Positions 1 to 12,500 of a stretch of 64,000 bases of DNA are shown piece after piece. How positions within the stretch are numbered: the first letter of the stretch is position 1; each line of letters starts with the position of its first letter. Source of the stretch: Dyadobacter sandarakinus (lineage in GTDB: Bacteria; Bacteroidota; Bacteroidia; Cytophagales; Spirosomataceae); the NCBI RefSeq assembly GCF_016894445.1, contig NZ_CP056775.1:3536001-3600000 (forward strand). Reading direction: 5' to 3'. A program made the position numbers and the translations under genes. The notes under the pieces were generated by a model. That model searched no databases, was not told the DNA's origin, and saw only the letters and a list, made by a program, of their open reading frames with translations.

Positions 1-415
1 GCACGTGCCCGGCCATTTGTACATTGTTGCCGATAATGCAGTTGCTTCCTACCCGGCAATCATGGGCCACATGCGCATAGGCCATGATCAGGCAGTCGGA
101 ACCGACCACGGTTTTCCAATGTTCCTCGGTACCCCGGCTGATGGTAGCGTACTCGCGAACCGTCGTATTATCGCCGATGATGGTGAAGGTATACTCATTA
201 TTGTATTTCAGATCCTGCGGTGTTGCAGAAACTACTGCACCCGGGTAGATCTTGCAATTCTTTCCTATTCTCGCACCGGAATTGATTACGGCGTGAGATC
301 CTATCCAGGTCCCCTCCCCGATTTCAACATCCTTGTGGATCATCGCAAAAGGCTCTATTTCAACATTCTGACCGATTTTGGCATCAGAATGGACATATGC
401 TAAGGAGTAACTCAT
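1..415 (-). CDS. lpxA: UDP-N-acetylglucosamine acyltransferase LpxA (3' end cut off by window edge)
   Basis: LpxA catalyses the first step of lipid A synthesis, moving a 3-hydroxyacyl chain from ACP to UDP-GlcNAc in the cytoplasm. The visible 138 residues are left-handed beta-helix hexapeptide repeats, with VAHDC near residue 118 matching the catalytic-histidine segment of LpxA (E. coli His125 region). The start ATG at 415 overlaps the lpxC-fabZ stop in an ATGA, so the two are translationally coupled. About half the protein lies outside the window. LpxD is the only close relative and is already assigned to another gene of this operon. Confidence 0.95.
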   Translation of the reverse strand, partial: MSYSLAYVHSDAKIGQNVEIEPFAMIHKDVEIGEGTWIGSHAVINSGARIGKNCKIYPGAVVSATPQDLKYNNEYTFTIIGDNTTVREYATISRGTEEHWKTVVGSDCLIMAYAHVAHDCRVGSNCIIGNNVQMAGHV

Positions 416-1803
416 TTTTTCTTTACCAGGCTTGCTATCATGTCCGCTTCACACACAAGTTGCCCGGCTACATATCCGCGGCCACTCATTTTTACGATCC
501 CTCTCTTCATCGGAGACGTGAATTCGCATTTAAAAATTACTGTATCTCCAGGAAATACATTCCGCCTGAACCGGCAGGCATCAATCCCGATCAGATATGG
601 CCAGTAATTATCCGGATCCGGAACACTGGTCAGTACCAGGATACCGCCCGTCTGAGCCATCGCTTCCAGCTGTAATACACCCGGCATTACAGGGTTTCCG
701 GGAAAATGCCCCAGGAAAAACTGCTCGTTGATTGTCACATTTTTTACGCCAACCACACTGTTCTCATCCAATGCAATGATCTTGTCGATCATCTGGAAAG
801 GATACCGGTGTGCCAGGAGCTGGCCGATCTGGTTTATATCGAAAACGGGCGCTTTTTGCGGATCGTATTGCGGAATATCGCCTTTTCCGGACTTGATAAG
901 CTTCTTTATTTTTTTAGCCAACGCTACATTGGCAGCATGGCCGGGGCGCGCGGCGAGGATCTGCGCCTTAATGGGACGGCCGATCAGGGCCAGGTCACCA
1001 ATCAGGTCCAGCAGCTTGTGCCTGGCCATTTCATTGGAATAATGCAGGTCAACGTTATTCAGTATGCCTTTGGTTTTATCAACACTAACCCTCGGCTTGT
1101 TGAGCAGCTGCGAAAGATGATCAAGTTCCCCGTCCTGTACCTCACGGTCCACAATCACGATGGCATTGGTAAGGTCACCGCCTTTGATCAGGTTTTGCTT
1201 GTAAAGTGCTTCCAGCTCGTGCAAAAACACGAAAGTACGGCAAGCTGCTATATCGTCCTTGAAAAGGGTGATGTCGTTCAAAGAGGCATGCTGGCTGCTG
1301 ATCACGCTGGAATTATAGTCTACCATAACCGTAAGCCGGTAATCGGACAAAGGCAGGGCTACCAGCTCGGTATCTTTTTCTTTGTTTTTATAATGAACGT
1401 ACTCGGGTACTTCGAAGTAATTGCGGTAGGCATTCTGCTCCTCAATACCCGCATCCAGCAGCGCATCCACAAACTTGACGGAGCTTCCGTCCATAATGGG
1501 CGGCTCGGGACCGTCGAGCTGAATCAGGACGTTGTCGATCTGCAAGCCAACGAGGGCAGCGAGCGTGTGTTCCACGGTATGGATCCTTGCTCCGTTTTGT
1601 TCGATGGTTGTCCCACGCGACAGGTCGACCACATTGTCGACGTCTGCATCCACGATGGGCATATCCGGTAAGTCAACGCGCTGAAATTTGTACCCGTGAT
1701 TGGCTGGTGCAGGCACAAATGTCATTGTGGCCACAACCCCAGTATGTAAACCCACTCCCGTAACGGATACAGATTTAGAAATGGTTTGTTGTTTTTCGTT
1801 CAT
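412..1803 (-). CDS. lpxC-fabZ: Bifunctional UDP-3-O-acyl-GlcNAc deacetylase / 3-hydroxyacyl-ACP dehydratase
   Basis: This is a 463-residue fusion of LpxC (about 1-305) and FabZ (about 320-463), an arrangement known from Bacteroidota. LpxC performs the committed zinc-dependent deacetylation of lipid A synthesis; FabZ dehydrates 3-hydroxyacyl-ACP in fatty acid elongation. Visible catalytic residues are the HTVEH motif (Glu78, His79), His262 and Asp266 as further zinc ligands, and His289 as the general acid. In the FabZ half, HFPGNPVMPG carries His366 and Glu380 follows. The fusion puts the enzyme competing for hydroxyacyl-ACP on the same chain as the lipid A enzyme. It sits between lpxD and lpxA on one transcript. 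Confidence 0.97.
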   Translation of the reverse strand: MNEKQQTISKSVSVTGVGLHTGVVATMTFVPAPANHGYKFQRVDLPDMPIVDADVDNVVDLSRGTTIEQNGARIHTVEHTLAALVGLQIDNVLIQLDGPEPPIMDGSSVKFVDALLDAGIEEQNAYRNYFEVPEYVHYKNKEKDTELVALPLSDYRLTVMVDYNSSVISSQHASLNDITLFKDDIAACRTFVFLHELEALYKQNLIKGGDLTNAIVIVDREVQDGELDHLSQLLNKPRVSVDKTKGILNNVDLHYSNEMARHKLLDLIGDLALIGRPIKAQILAARPGHAANVALAKKIKKLIKSGKGDIPQYDPQKAPVFDINQIGQLLAHRYPFQMIDKIIALDENSVVGVKNVTINEQFFLGHFPGNPVMPGVLQLEAMAQTGGILVLTSVPDPDNYWPYLIGIDACRFRRNVFPGDTVIFKCEFTSPMKRGIVKMSGRGYVAGQLVCEADMIASLVKKK

Positions 1804-1876
1804 TATAAATTTCCTTTTCTTTTAAAAAGGGCCGGGGTTGACCGGGCTGGCTGAAAACGCCCAGGTCTGATGGTGT

Positions 1877-2932
1877 CTATTTGTAAGTTTCCTTATGAAT
1901 CACGCTGGCTACTTCCTTGCTTTCCAGTTCTCTCAGCCGCTCCTCCATTTCGGGCAGGCGACGTACCAGCGCCATAGACCGAAGGTGTTCGTTGAGATCC
2001 CGGGCAGGCGAGCCGGAAAGTGAAAGCCCCTCTTTTTTGATGGATTTCCCAAGTCCTGACTGAGCACCTATTTTGGTATTATTGGCGATTGAAATATGTC
2101 CTACAATACCAACCTGTCCTGCAATCACGCATTGTTCGCCTATGGTAGTAGAACCCGAAATTCCGGACTGCGCTGCAATTACGGTATTTTTTCCAATCTC
2201 CACATTATGCGCGATCTGTACAAGGTTATCTATTTTGGCACCGGCCCTGATAATGGTGGAGCCCATGGTAGCGCAGTCAATCGAGCAGTTGGCCCCAATG
2301 CTGACATTATCCTCGATCACCACATTGCCGGTTTGAGGAATGGCCTTGTAAGTACCGTCACTTTGCGGGGCAAAACCAAATCCATCGCTTCCAATAACCG
2401 TATTGGCAAATATCACGCAGCTTTTACCGATAATGGTATTGTCGTAAATGCGAACCCCCGGATGAATTACCGAGTTGTCTCCAACCGAAATATTATCGCC
2501 CAGGTAAGCATTGGGATAGATTTTTACACCATCGCCGATCATGCAGTTTTTACCGATATATGAAAATGCACCCCGGTAGCAATCCTCACCAGTGAGGCTG
2601 TTGTCGCCTATAAAGCTGGGCTGCTCCACACCGGACTTGCTGCCGGACATTTTTTTCTGGTAAGCTTCAAGCAGGATGGTGAATGCGGTATAAGCATTCT
2701 CAACATAGATGAGTGTTGCGGCAATCTCTCTTTTTGGGGTGAAATCCTTGTTGACAATTACCGCAGATGAATTTGTCGAATATATGTAGTTCTCGTATTT
2801 ACTATTGGCCAAAAATGAAATACAGCCCGGACGCCCCTCTTCAATTTTAGCAGCCGAATTAATGATTATCTGGTCATCCCCAACAACAGTTCCATCAAGC
2901 ATCTGAGCAATCTCGCTGACAGTAAATTTCAT
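1877..2932 (-). CDS. lpxD: UDP-3-O-(3-hydroxyacyl)glucosamine N-acyltransferase LpxD
   Basis: LpxD adds the second 3-hydroxyacyl chain in lipid A synthesis. The 351-residue length fits the family. Residues 1-100 form the uridine-binding domain and about 105-300 form hexapeptide-repeat beta-helix. QIAHNV places the catalytic histidine at about 242 (E. coli His239). The C-terminal helix ends in an EEAL-like, charged tail. It is the first gene of the lpxD, lpxC-fabZ, lpxA transcript, with a 73-bp gap to lpxC-fabZ. A -7 box upstream inside the preceding gene (3024-3031) gives a leader of about 85 nt. Confidence 0.96.
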   Translation of the reverse strand: MKFTVSEIAQMLDGTVVGDDQIIINSAAKIEEGRPGCISFLANSKYENYIYSTNSSAVIVNKDFTPKREIAATLIYVENAYTAFTILLEAYQKKMSGSKSGVEQPSFIGDNSLTGEDCYRGAFSYIGKNCMIGDGVKIYPNAYLGDNISVGDNSVIHPGVRIYDNTIIGKSCVIFANTVIGSDGFGFAPQSDGTYKAIPQTGNVVIEDNVSIGANCSIDCATMGSTIIRAGAKIDNLVQIAHNVEIGKNTVIAAQSGISGSTTIGEQCVIAGQVGIVGHISIANNTKIGAQSGLGKSIKKEGLSLSGSPARDLNEHLRSMALVRRLPEMEERLRELESKEVASVIHKETYK

Positions 2933-3014
2933 ATTTTACGGCTAATTTCGGGTAACGTTTATTAGAATATAAACTACAATAATGTATTAAGAAATCTCCT
3001 TGCCAGGATCCTGA

Positions 3015-4247
3015 CTAACCACGCAAAGATACATTTTTAGCCCAACATACATAGTACTTGCGTACAATCTTGGTCAGGGCTTCAATGGTCGGAATGTCCG
3101 ATGCATCAGTAATATCAAGCAGTTTTCCGTCCTTCATTTTTACGCAAATCGGGTCCTGCTCACGGGCGTAGGCCCAGTTCGTAGTTTGCCCGGTTACCAG
3201 AAAATGGTCCATCTCACTGTCCAGTACTCCCGACTCTCTCAGCTGCTCCCGGATCGGGGCCAGCACCGACTCGTCAGGTACCGTATCATAAAACCTGATC
3301 TTGAAAAGCCGCCGGTTGAGCAGCATTTCACAAAGGACTGACAATACGGGATCGCGGTGCTTTTTCCATCCTTTCACAGAAGCCCATACGTCATTATCAT
3401 CCAATCCGTTGAAAGCATTCAGCAAATCCGGCTGCGAATCAAAGTCCGCCAGCGAATAACGGTTGGCCAGAAACCTGCCGAAGTCGGGTGTCGCAAACAG
3501 CTGCTCCCCTTCTTCACTGAGCTCACGGGCCCGGTACAGGATGCGTGTGAGCATGGCCTGGGCACTCAGTAATGTTTTATGTAAATAAACCTGCCAGTAC
3601 ATCAGCCGGCGGGCATGCAGGAAATTTTCTATACTCAAAAGCCCTTTTTCCTCCACGACCAGCTGGTCATTGCTGATGTCGAGCATCTTGATGAGCCGGT
3701 CTGTACCGATGGAGCCTTCAACCACTCCGGTATAAAAGCTGTCGCGTTTGAGGTAATCCATACGGTCCATGTCCAGCTGGCTTGAAATAAGCTGGTGAAA
3801 AAACCGCCGCGGGTAAGTACCCTCAAACATCTGGATAGCCATACCCAGCTTGCCGGACATCTGCCGGTTGAGATCCTTCATCATTGCCAGGGTGACTGCC
3901 TCATGCGGCGCACCCGGAATTACGACACTTTCAAGCACATGCGAGCAGGGGCCATGCCCGAGATCGTGCAGGAGGATGGCGGCCTGGGCTGCCTCCATTT
4001 CATAGTCGCTGATCGTGTGGCCTTTTTCCCTGAGTGTGGTTAATGCCTGGCCCATGAGGTGCATGGCGCCCAATGCATGATGAAAGCGGGTATGGAGTGC
4101 TCCGGGGTAAACAACTTCGGCCAGACCGAGCTGCTTGATGCGCCGGAGACGCTGGAAATAAGGGTGATCTACCAGATCGTAGAGCAAATCCGAAGCAATG
4201 GATATGAATCCGTACACCGGATCATTTATGATCTTCCTTTTGTTCAA
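3015..4247 (-). CDS. HD superfamily phosphohydrolase (COG1078-like)
   Basis: The family is related to dGTP triphosphohydrolases, but the substrate here cannot be read from sequence. In a 410-residue protein, RFHHALG (His56/57), LLHDLGHGPCSH (His94, Asp95, His98) and a later Asp in QLDMDRMDYL supply the metal-binding HD set. The frame stays open upstream to 4358, nine bases from the tRNA, but the conserved family start NKRKIINDPVYGF follows a TTG at 4247, which I take as start; a GTG at 4274 is the alternative. It is divergent from the tRNA and directly precedes lpxD, a pairing that may be only positional. Confidence 0.85.
   Translation of the reverse strand: MNKRKIINDPVYGFISIASDLLYDLVDHPYFQRLRRIKQLGLAEVVYPGALHTRFHHALGAMHLMGQALTTLREKGHTISDYEMEAAQAAILLHDLGHGPCSHVLESVVIPGAPHEAVTLAMMKDLNRQMSGKLGMAIQMFEGTYPRRFFHQLISSQLDMDRMDYLKRDSFYTGVVEGSIGTDRLIKMLDISNDQLVVEEKGLLSIENFLHARRLMYWQVYLHKTLLSAQAMLTRILYRARELSEEGEQLFATPDFGRFLANRYSLADFDSQPDLLNAFNGLDDNDVWASVKGWKKHRDPVLSVLCEMLLNRRLFKIRFYDTVPDESVLAPIREQLRESGVLDSEMDHFLVTGQTTNWAYAREQDPICVKMKDGKLLDITDASDIPTIEALTKIVRKYYVCWAKNVSLRG
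3024..3031 (-). promoter_or_regulatory. -7 box of the lpxD operon promoter
   Basis: On the minus strand this reads TATCTTTG, a perfect match to the Bacteroidota -7 consensus TAnnTTTG. It lies in the last codons of the HD phosphohydrolase gene and 92 bp before the lpxD start. No clear TTTG stands at -33, so strength is uncertain. Confidence 0.5.
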
Positions 4248-4311
4248 GATGGTCTTTTTGACAAAGTAATACACAAGCAACGGACAAAGGAAGGGAATCT
4301 TATGATTAAAC

Positions 4312-4342
4312 TTTGCAGAATTGCGGTGTTTAGCTATTTTTG
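4312..4342 (+). promoter_or_regulatory. Promoter of the tRNA gene
   Basis: TTTG at 4312-4315, a 19-nt spacer, and TATTTTTG at 4335-4342 form a textbook Bacteroidota sigma-70 promoter. The tRNA begins 25 bases downstream of the -7 box. This is the cleanest promoter in the window. Confidence 0.8.
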
Positions 4343-4366
4343 CACTCCAAACTCGCATCCCGCGAC

Positions 4367-4440
4367 GGGCCTATAGCTCATTCGGTTAGAGCAACTGACT
4401 CATAATCAGTAGGTGCCTGGTTCGATTCCAGGTGGGCCCA
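4367..4440 (+). tRNA. tRNA with CAU anticodon (Ile2 favoured, elongator Met possible)
   Basis: The 74-nt cloverleaf folds fully. The acceptor stem is GGGCCTA/TGGGCCC with discriminator A; the D-arm holds AGCTCATTCGGTTAGAGC; the anticodon arm is ACTGA-CTCATAA-TCAGT; the T-arm contains GGTTCGATTCC. CCA is not encoded. The anticodon stem lacks the three G-C pairs of an initiator tRNA. The C4-G69 and C5-G68 pairs match determinants used by TilS to recognise tRNA-Ile2, so lysidine modification and reading of AUA are plausible. Elongator Met cannot be excluded from one gene. Confidence 0.92.
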
Positions 4441-4448
4441 CACGCAGC

Positions 4449-4482
4449 AAAAGCACTTGCATACTTCTATGTGAGTGCTTTT
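4449..4482 (+). terminator. Rho-independent terminator after the tRNA
   Basis: A 15-bp stem (arms 4449-4463 and 4468-4482, two G-T pairs) closes a CTTC tetraloop and is followed by CATTTTTAT. It separates tRNA transcription from the glycosyltransferase-like gene. Confidence 0.8.
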
Positions 4483-4552
4483 CATTTTTATAATGCTATG
4501 CAAGCGCAGCTTTACCCCTGCACTGCGGTACCATTCATTTCAGTTTTTCAAG

Positions 4553-5575
4553 ATGAGTCAGAAGGTCGATGTGAGCATTGCTTTTTACGGCAAACCCTAC
4601 CAGGCAATTGTAACAATCAAGACGTTAATGCTGCACAGCAGGCAGCATATTGACAAAATTTACCTGTCCAGAGAGCGGAAGCAGCCTCATGATGACTACG
4701 CAGGTATTTTCAAGATTATCGACTATTTCCGTAATGATCCGGATGTAAGGCTGGTGGTACAATACCCGTATCATCACCTGGGCCTGGGTGTGAAAGACCT
4801 GGAACGTGCCAAAACGGACACCCGCTGGCGCCAGAGCATCATGTACCAGTATGCATTGGAAACTACCGATAAAAAGTACCTCTGCATCATGCACAATGAT
4901 ATGCTGTACCATGGCGATATGATCGGAGATATGCTGGAAACGTTTGCCGCGTCACCCGAAAGCCTGGCAGGCGTAGGATCCATCGGACAGTGCTGGAGTT
5001 GTCCGGCCGGTCCCGACTGGGGCAATCGCTGCAACTCGTACAAGTTTGAAGAATATGTACCGGATAAAGAGGAGCTGCTTGAACTCACCGCAGCATACGA
5101 CACGCCCCGCCAGGCTATTCAGCTGGATGTGATCCGGAATGGTCGCGTACATATCCTGCCCGAGTGCCGGCTCAATGAGTACTGCGCCATGATCGACGTG
5201 GAAAAGTACCGGAAAGAAACCGTTCCCCACGGTGAGATCGGATGCTACGGAGGAAACTGGGGAGGCATTGATACGGCCACAATCTGGTCGCATGATATGT
5301 ACCGGAAAGGCTATACCTTCCGCCACCTGCACCTGGAAAATTACACCACGCACGCACCTTTCGACGGCACGGGGAGCGGCACCAAAGCCAATACCAGCTC
5401 GGATATTTACTGGAATGCCGAGCGCAATGCCGAAAAATTTATAGAAGAAAATTACGGCCCGATCCGTTTTACAGGCTATGTAGCCCGTGCCACGATGCTC
5501 GACAAATGGAAGCGGAATGCATGGCTGACGCTGATCCACGGCGTAGGGTTTGCAAAACGACTGATCGGGAAATAA
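4553..5575 (+). CDS. Glycosyltransferase-like protein (GT-A fold, probably family 2)
   Basis: The 340-residue protein starts at the ATG preceding SQKVDVSIAFYGKP; the in-frame ATG at 4475 lies inside the tRNA terminator and is unlikely. The N-terminus (VDVSIAFYGKPYQAIVTIKTL) resembles the nucleotide-binding start of GT2 enzymes, and CIMHNDMLYHGD near residue 112 is where a metal-binding acidic motif is expected, as HND. There is no membrane segment, so it should act in the cytoplasm on an unknown acceptor. It is monocistronic and convergent with the histidine kinase gene. Sugar specificity is not predictable. Confidence 0.65.
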   Translation: MSQKVDVSIAFYGKPYQAIVTIKTLMLHSRQHIDKIYLSRERKQPHDDYAGIFKIIDYFRNDPDVRLVVQYPYHHLGLGVKDLERAKTDTRWRQSIMYQYALETTDKKYLCIMHNDMLYHGDMIGDMLETFAASPESLAGVGSIGQCWSCPAGPDWGNRCNSYKFEEYVPDKEELLELTAAYDTPRQAIQLDVIRNGRVHILPECRLNEYCAMIDVEKYRKETVPHGEIGCYGGNWGGIDTATIWSHDMYRKGYTFRHLHLENYTTHAPFDGTGSGTKANTSSDIYWNAERNAEKFIEENYGPIRFTGYVARATMLDKWKRNAWLTLIHGVGFAKRLIGK

Positions 5576-5584
5576 GCTTCCCGA

Positions 5585-5590
<6 letters not shown>
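5559..5590. terminator. Hairpin shared by two convergent gene ends
   Basis: A perfect 13-bp stem (GACTGATCGGGAA and its complement) closes a 6-nt loop. The left arm codes the last residues of the glycosyltransferase-like protein and the right arm overlaps the kinase stop codon. No strong T-run follows on either strand, so termination efficiency is uncertain. Confidence 0.5.
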
Positions 5591-9145
<3,555 letters not shown>

Positions 9146-9160
9146 ATTGAAGAAGTATTA

Positions 9161-9188
9161 CAAAGCTACTTTAAACTCGTACATGCAA
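9161..9188 (-). promoter_or_regulatory. Promoter of the hybrid histidine kinase gene
   Basis: On the minus strand TTG (9186-9188), 17 nt, then TAGCTTTG (9161-9168), matching TAnnTTTG. The -7 box ends 15 bp before the ATG at 9145, giving a very short leader. Confidence 0.55.
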
Positions 9189-9354
9189 TATAAATATTAT
9201 TACTACATACCCTTGAATACTTCTGGCAAAATCAAACGTATAACGTGTACCGCACGAACAATTTATCATCGCCGCAAGAAGTGACATCCAAACTATTTCT
9301 ATCCGATCAACTTGATAGTAAGTGAGTTATCAGAATTTACTTATTATCCGTATA

Positions 9355-9384
9355 TACACTGACAGTGTAAATTTTCTACCTTTG
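9355..9384 (+). promoter_or_regulatory. Operator-like palindrome just upstream of a -7 box
   Basis: TACACTGACAGTGTA (9355-9369) is a perfect 15-nt palindrome around a central A. It is followed after 7 nt by TACCTTTG (9377-9384), a perfect TAnnTTTG box. A protein bound there would cover the -33 region, where no TTTG is present, so either activation or repression is possible. The regulator is unknown. Confidence 0.45.
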
Positions 9385-9579
9385 AAATCTGATAAATACC
9401 AGTTCCAGAATTCTTCCAGTACATTTTGTAACCGCAATTGACACCCCTGGTTCAGGATGTGAAGCCACTAAATTTCAATGCATTACCCCAAATATTACGT
9501 CCGACTGGCATTCAAGTACAAATTTTACTACCCGGTTCTTTTCCCAAGAAGTTCTTAATCATCCATTCATCCCTTTTCT

Positions 9580-12500
9580 ATGATCCGATTTTACTCAACG
9601 TTCCATTTATTATCTCCTGCGTTCATCCCCTTATTACGGCGGTTGACGGTGGTGGCTGTTTTGTTGCTCACGATTACAGGTGTCCAGGCCCAATGGACGC
9701 GCAAGGCGGACGAAATTGCCAAGCGTGCTGAGGGGAACAATGTAGTTTATCAGGGTAAGCTTTACGTATTTGGCGGTTTTGCCGACAATCCTGTGATCGA
9801 GAAAACCAATGAGGTCTACGATATTGCACGCGACTCATGGGCCAGCATTGCCCGGTTTCCGGCAGGCAAGGAAATTACACATCAGGGTGTTGTGCTGGTT
9901 GACAATAAAGTATGGCATATCGGCGGCAGGTCCGTGGACGCACATGGACCTGTGAGCAGCCAGGTGATCATCTACGACATTGCCACAAACACCTGGTCCA
10001 ATGGTCCTGAACTTATTGATCCCTCAACCGGAAAAGCCTTCCCCATCGGAGGCGGCGGCTATGCGCTCGTCGGACGCACGATCCACGTTTTTGGCGGCTT
10101 CGGGCCGGTCATTTGCGAAGATCAGTCCAAGCTCCACCTGACCATTGACGTGGATAAATACCTCGCGAGCCCTTCCACAGTTACCTGGGAAAACAAGCTG
10201 GCTCCTATGCCTGAGCCGCGTAACCACATCAGCTATGTAACACTGGGCGGAAAAATATATGCATTGGGCGGCCAGTTCAAGCACGACTGCCTTGCGCTAG
10301 ACCAGCCTATATGCCACGTATATGATCCGGCTACCGACGCCTGGACACGCCTGACCGATCTTCCTATCGTCCGCTCGCACGCCGAAGCTTCTACTTTCGC
10401 GGTAGATGGAAAAATATTTCTGACAGCCGGCCAGGGGGTAAATGACCGCACCCAGAACACGGTATACCAGTTTAATCCACAAGCCAACAACGGTCTGGGC
10501 AGCTGGTCCAACCTGACAGCCTACCGCCTGCCCGGCAGCTTTCTGGGCTTGTCTGCCAAGCTCGTGGGAAGCTCTTTTATCATCACCAACGGTGCGCTCG
10601 ACTCCTATGCAAATGAACGCAAGGAAACGTACATAGCGCAGGTTCCGCGCACGCCGGCACGCACGCTGGGTTTCAGCGTACCCTGCTTTTCAGAGCAGCT
10701 GGCCCCCGAGCAAAAGTCTGTTTTAAAAAACCTGCTGTATGTCATCGAGGATCCAACCAACTATACGCTTACATCCAATGCAGGCTGGCTCACCGTAACG
10801 AAAAACAAGCAGGGCTCCGTAAACCTGAATGGTGTTGAAACCGAAGTTACGATCAACACTGCGGGCCTGGAACCCGGGCAATATTCCGGCATCATCACAG
10901 CGATTGGAAGCCAGCCGGGTTCATTGGCTACATTTTGCGTAAATGTGGAAGTATCCGACGAAGAAACCGTAAATGCCATCCGCATCAATTCAGGCGGTCA
11001 GACATTTAATGCATCAGGCAACCGGACCTTTACCGCTGACCAGTATTATGGCGGTATTGACCGTACCGGTACACCTTTCACAGGTGATATCCTGAATACG
11101 ACCGACGACGCGCTCTACCGCACCGAGCGTTCCTCGGAGGCATTCAGCTACAACATTCCCGTGCGTAACGGAGCCATGAACGTGGTACTGCATTTTGCGG
11201 AAATCTGGTATGGTGCTCCCGACAGAGCTGCCGGCGGCAAGGGCAAGCGTATGTTCAATGTGGACATAGAAGGCACCCGCAAGCTGACCGATTATGATAT
11301 ATACGACGAAGCAGGCGGAGCACTGAAACCTATTCAGGAGATATTCCCGGTTACGGTTACGGATGGCATTTTAAATATAAACTTTACCACAGGCAAAGCC
11401 AACCTGCCAAAGATATCGGCCATTGAAGTGATTCCTCAGGAACTTACAAATACGGCACCGGTACTTGGTGTGATCGGCAATAAGAGTGTTGTTGCAGGCC
11501 AGAAACTGACATTCAATGCAGTGGCAAGCGACGAAGACGGACAAGCACTTGTGTTTTCACTCGTAAACGCTCCGGCAGGAGCCAGCATTCAGCAAGCTAC
11601 CGGCGCATTTGCATGGACACCCACTGTACCCGGCAAGTACACCTTTGCAGTGAAAGTAACAGACAGTGGTTCGCCGGCGCTATCAGACCAGGAACAAATT
11701 ACCGTCACAGTCAATAATGCAAGTACTGCAAAGGCCATCAGGATCAATGCGGGTGGCGCCAACTTTACAGCTGCCGACGGAAGGATTTTTATGGAAGACC
11801 AATACTTTACAGGTATCAACCGCGTAAGCACCCTGCCCGGCGGAAACGATATTCTGAATACGACCGACGATGTACTTTACCGGACAGAGCGGTCTTCCAA
11901 CGCATTCGGCTATGATATCCCGGTCGTAAACGGAACCGTGAATGTGATCCTGCACTTTGCCGAAATCTGGTTTGGTATTCCAAATCGCGGCCAGGGAGGG
12001 GAAGGAAGCCGGTTGTTCAATGTGGATATCGAGAATACCCGAAAGCTAACCAGCTATGATATTTTTGCAGAAGCCGGCGGCGCACTCAGGGCTGTTCAGG
12101 AAACCTTCACGGTCAATGTTACAGATGGTGAGCTTAATATCGACTTCACAGCAATTGCCAATCTGCCCTCACTGGCTGCCATTGAAGTAATACCGCAAAC
12201 CGCAGTACCATCCTCCTCCATGACGCTGATGCCCGTTGCCGATGCATTTGTAAGAAGCGGAAATTACGCCAATACCAATAGCGGCAGCAATAATGCATTG
12301 AATGTAAAAAGTGGCTCCGGCAACAGCAATGACAGAACGACCTACCTGAAATTCTCACTTGCGGATGTCGGGCTGGTAAATTCTGCGAAATTGCGCCTGT
12401 ATGGAAGAAATACGGAAAATGCTGATAATGTAAGTCTGACTGCATTTTCCGTAACAACCGACTCCTGGACAGAAGACGGCATTACCTGGAACAATGCTCC

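Larger units (their letters stand above)
9146..9579. other. Divergent intergenic region with two promoters and a palindrome
   Basis: The 434-bp space between the kinase and the secreted Kelch/malectin gene is AT-rich and has no convincing gene. It holds the kinase promoter, a plus-strand -7 box at 9377-9384 and the palindrome at 9355-9369. The plus-strand leader would be close to 190 nt; I see no recognised riboswitch in it. Confidence 0.6.

Noticed and set aside
706..1671. Long plus-strand open frame inside lpxC-fabZ
   Set aside because: It is an antisense shadow of a gene with full catalytic motifs on the other strand; its translation has no domain or sensible start.
4367..4440. tRNA as an integration (att) site
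   Set aside because: No integrase, no direct repeat of the tRNA 3' end and no atypical DNA follow it; the neighbouring genes are ordinary.
4367..4440. Initiator tRNA-fMet
   Set aside because: The first base pair of the acceptor stem is formed and the anticodon stem lacks the three G-C pairs.
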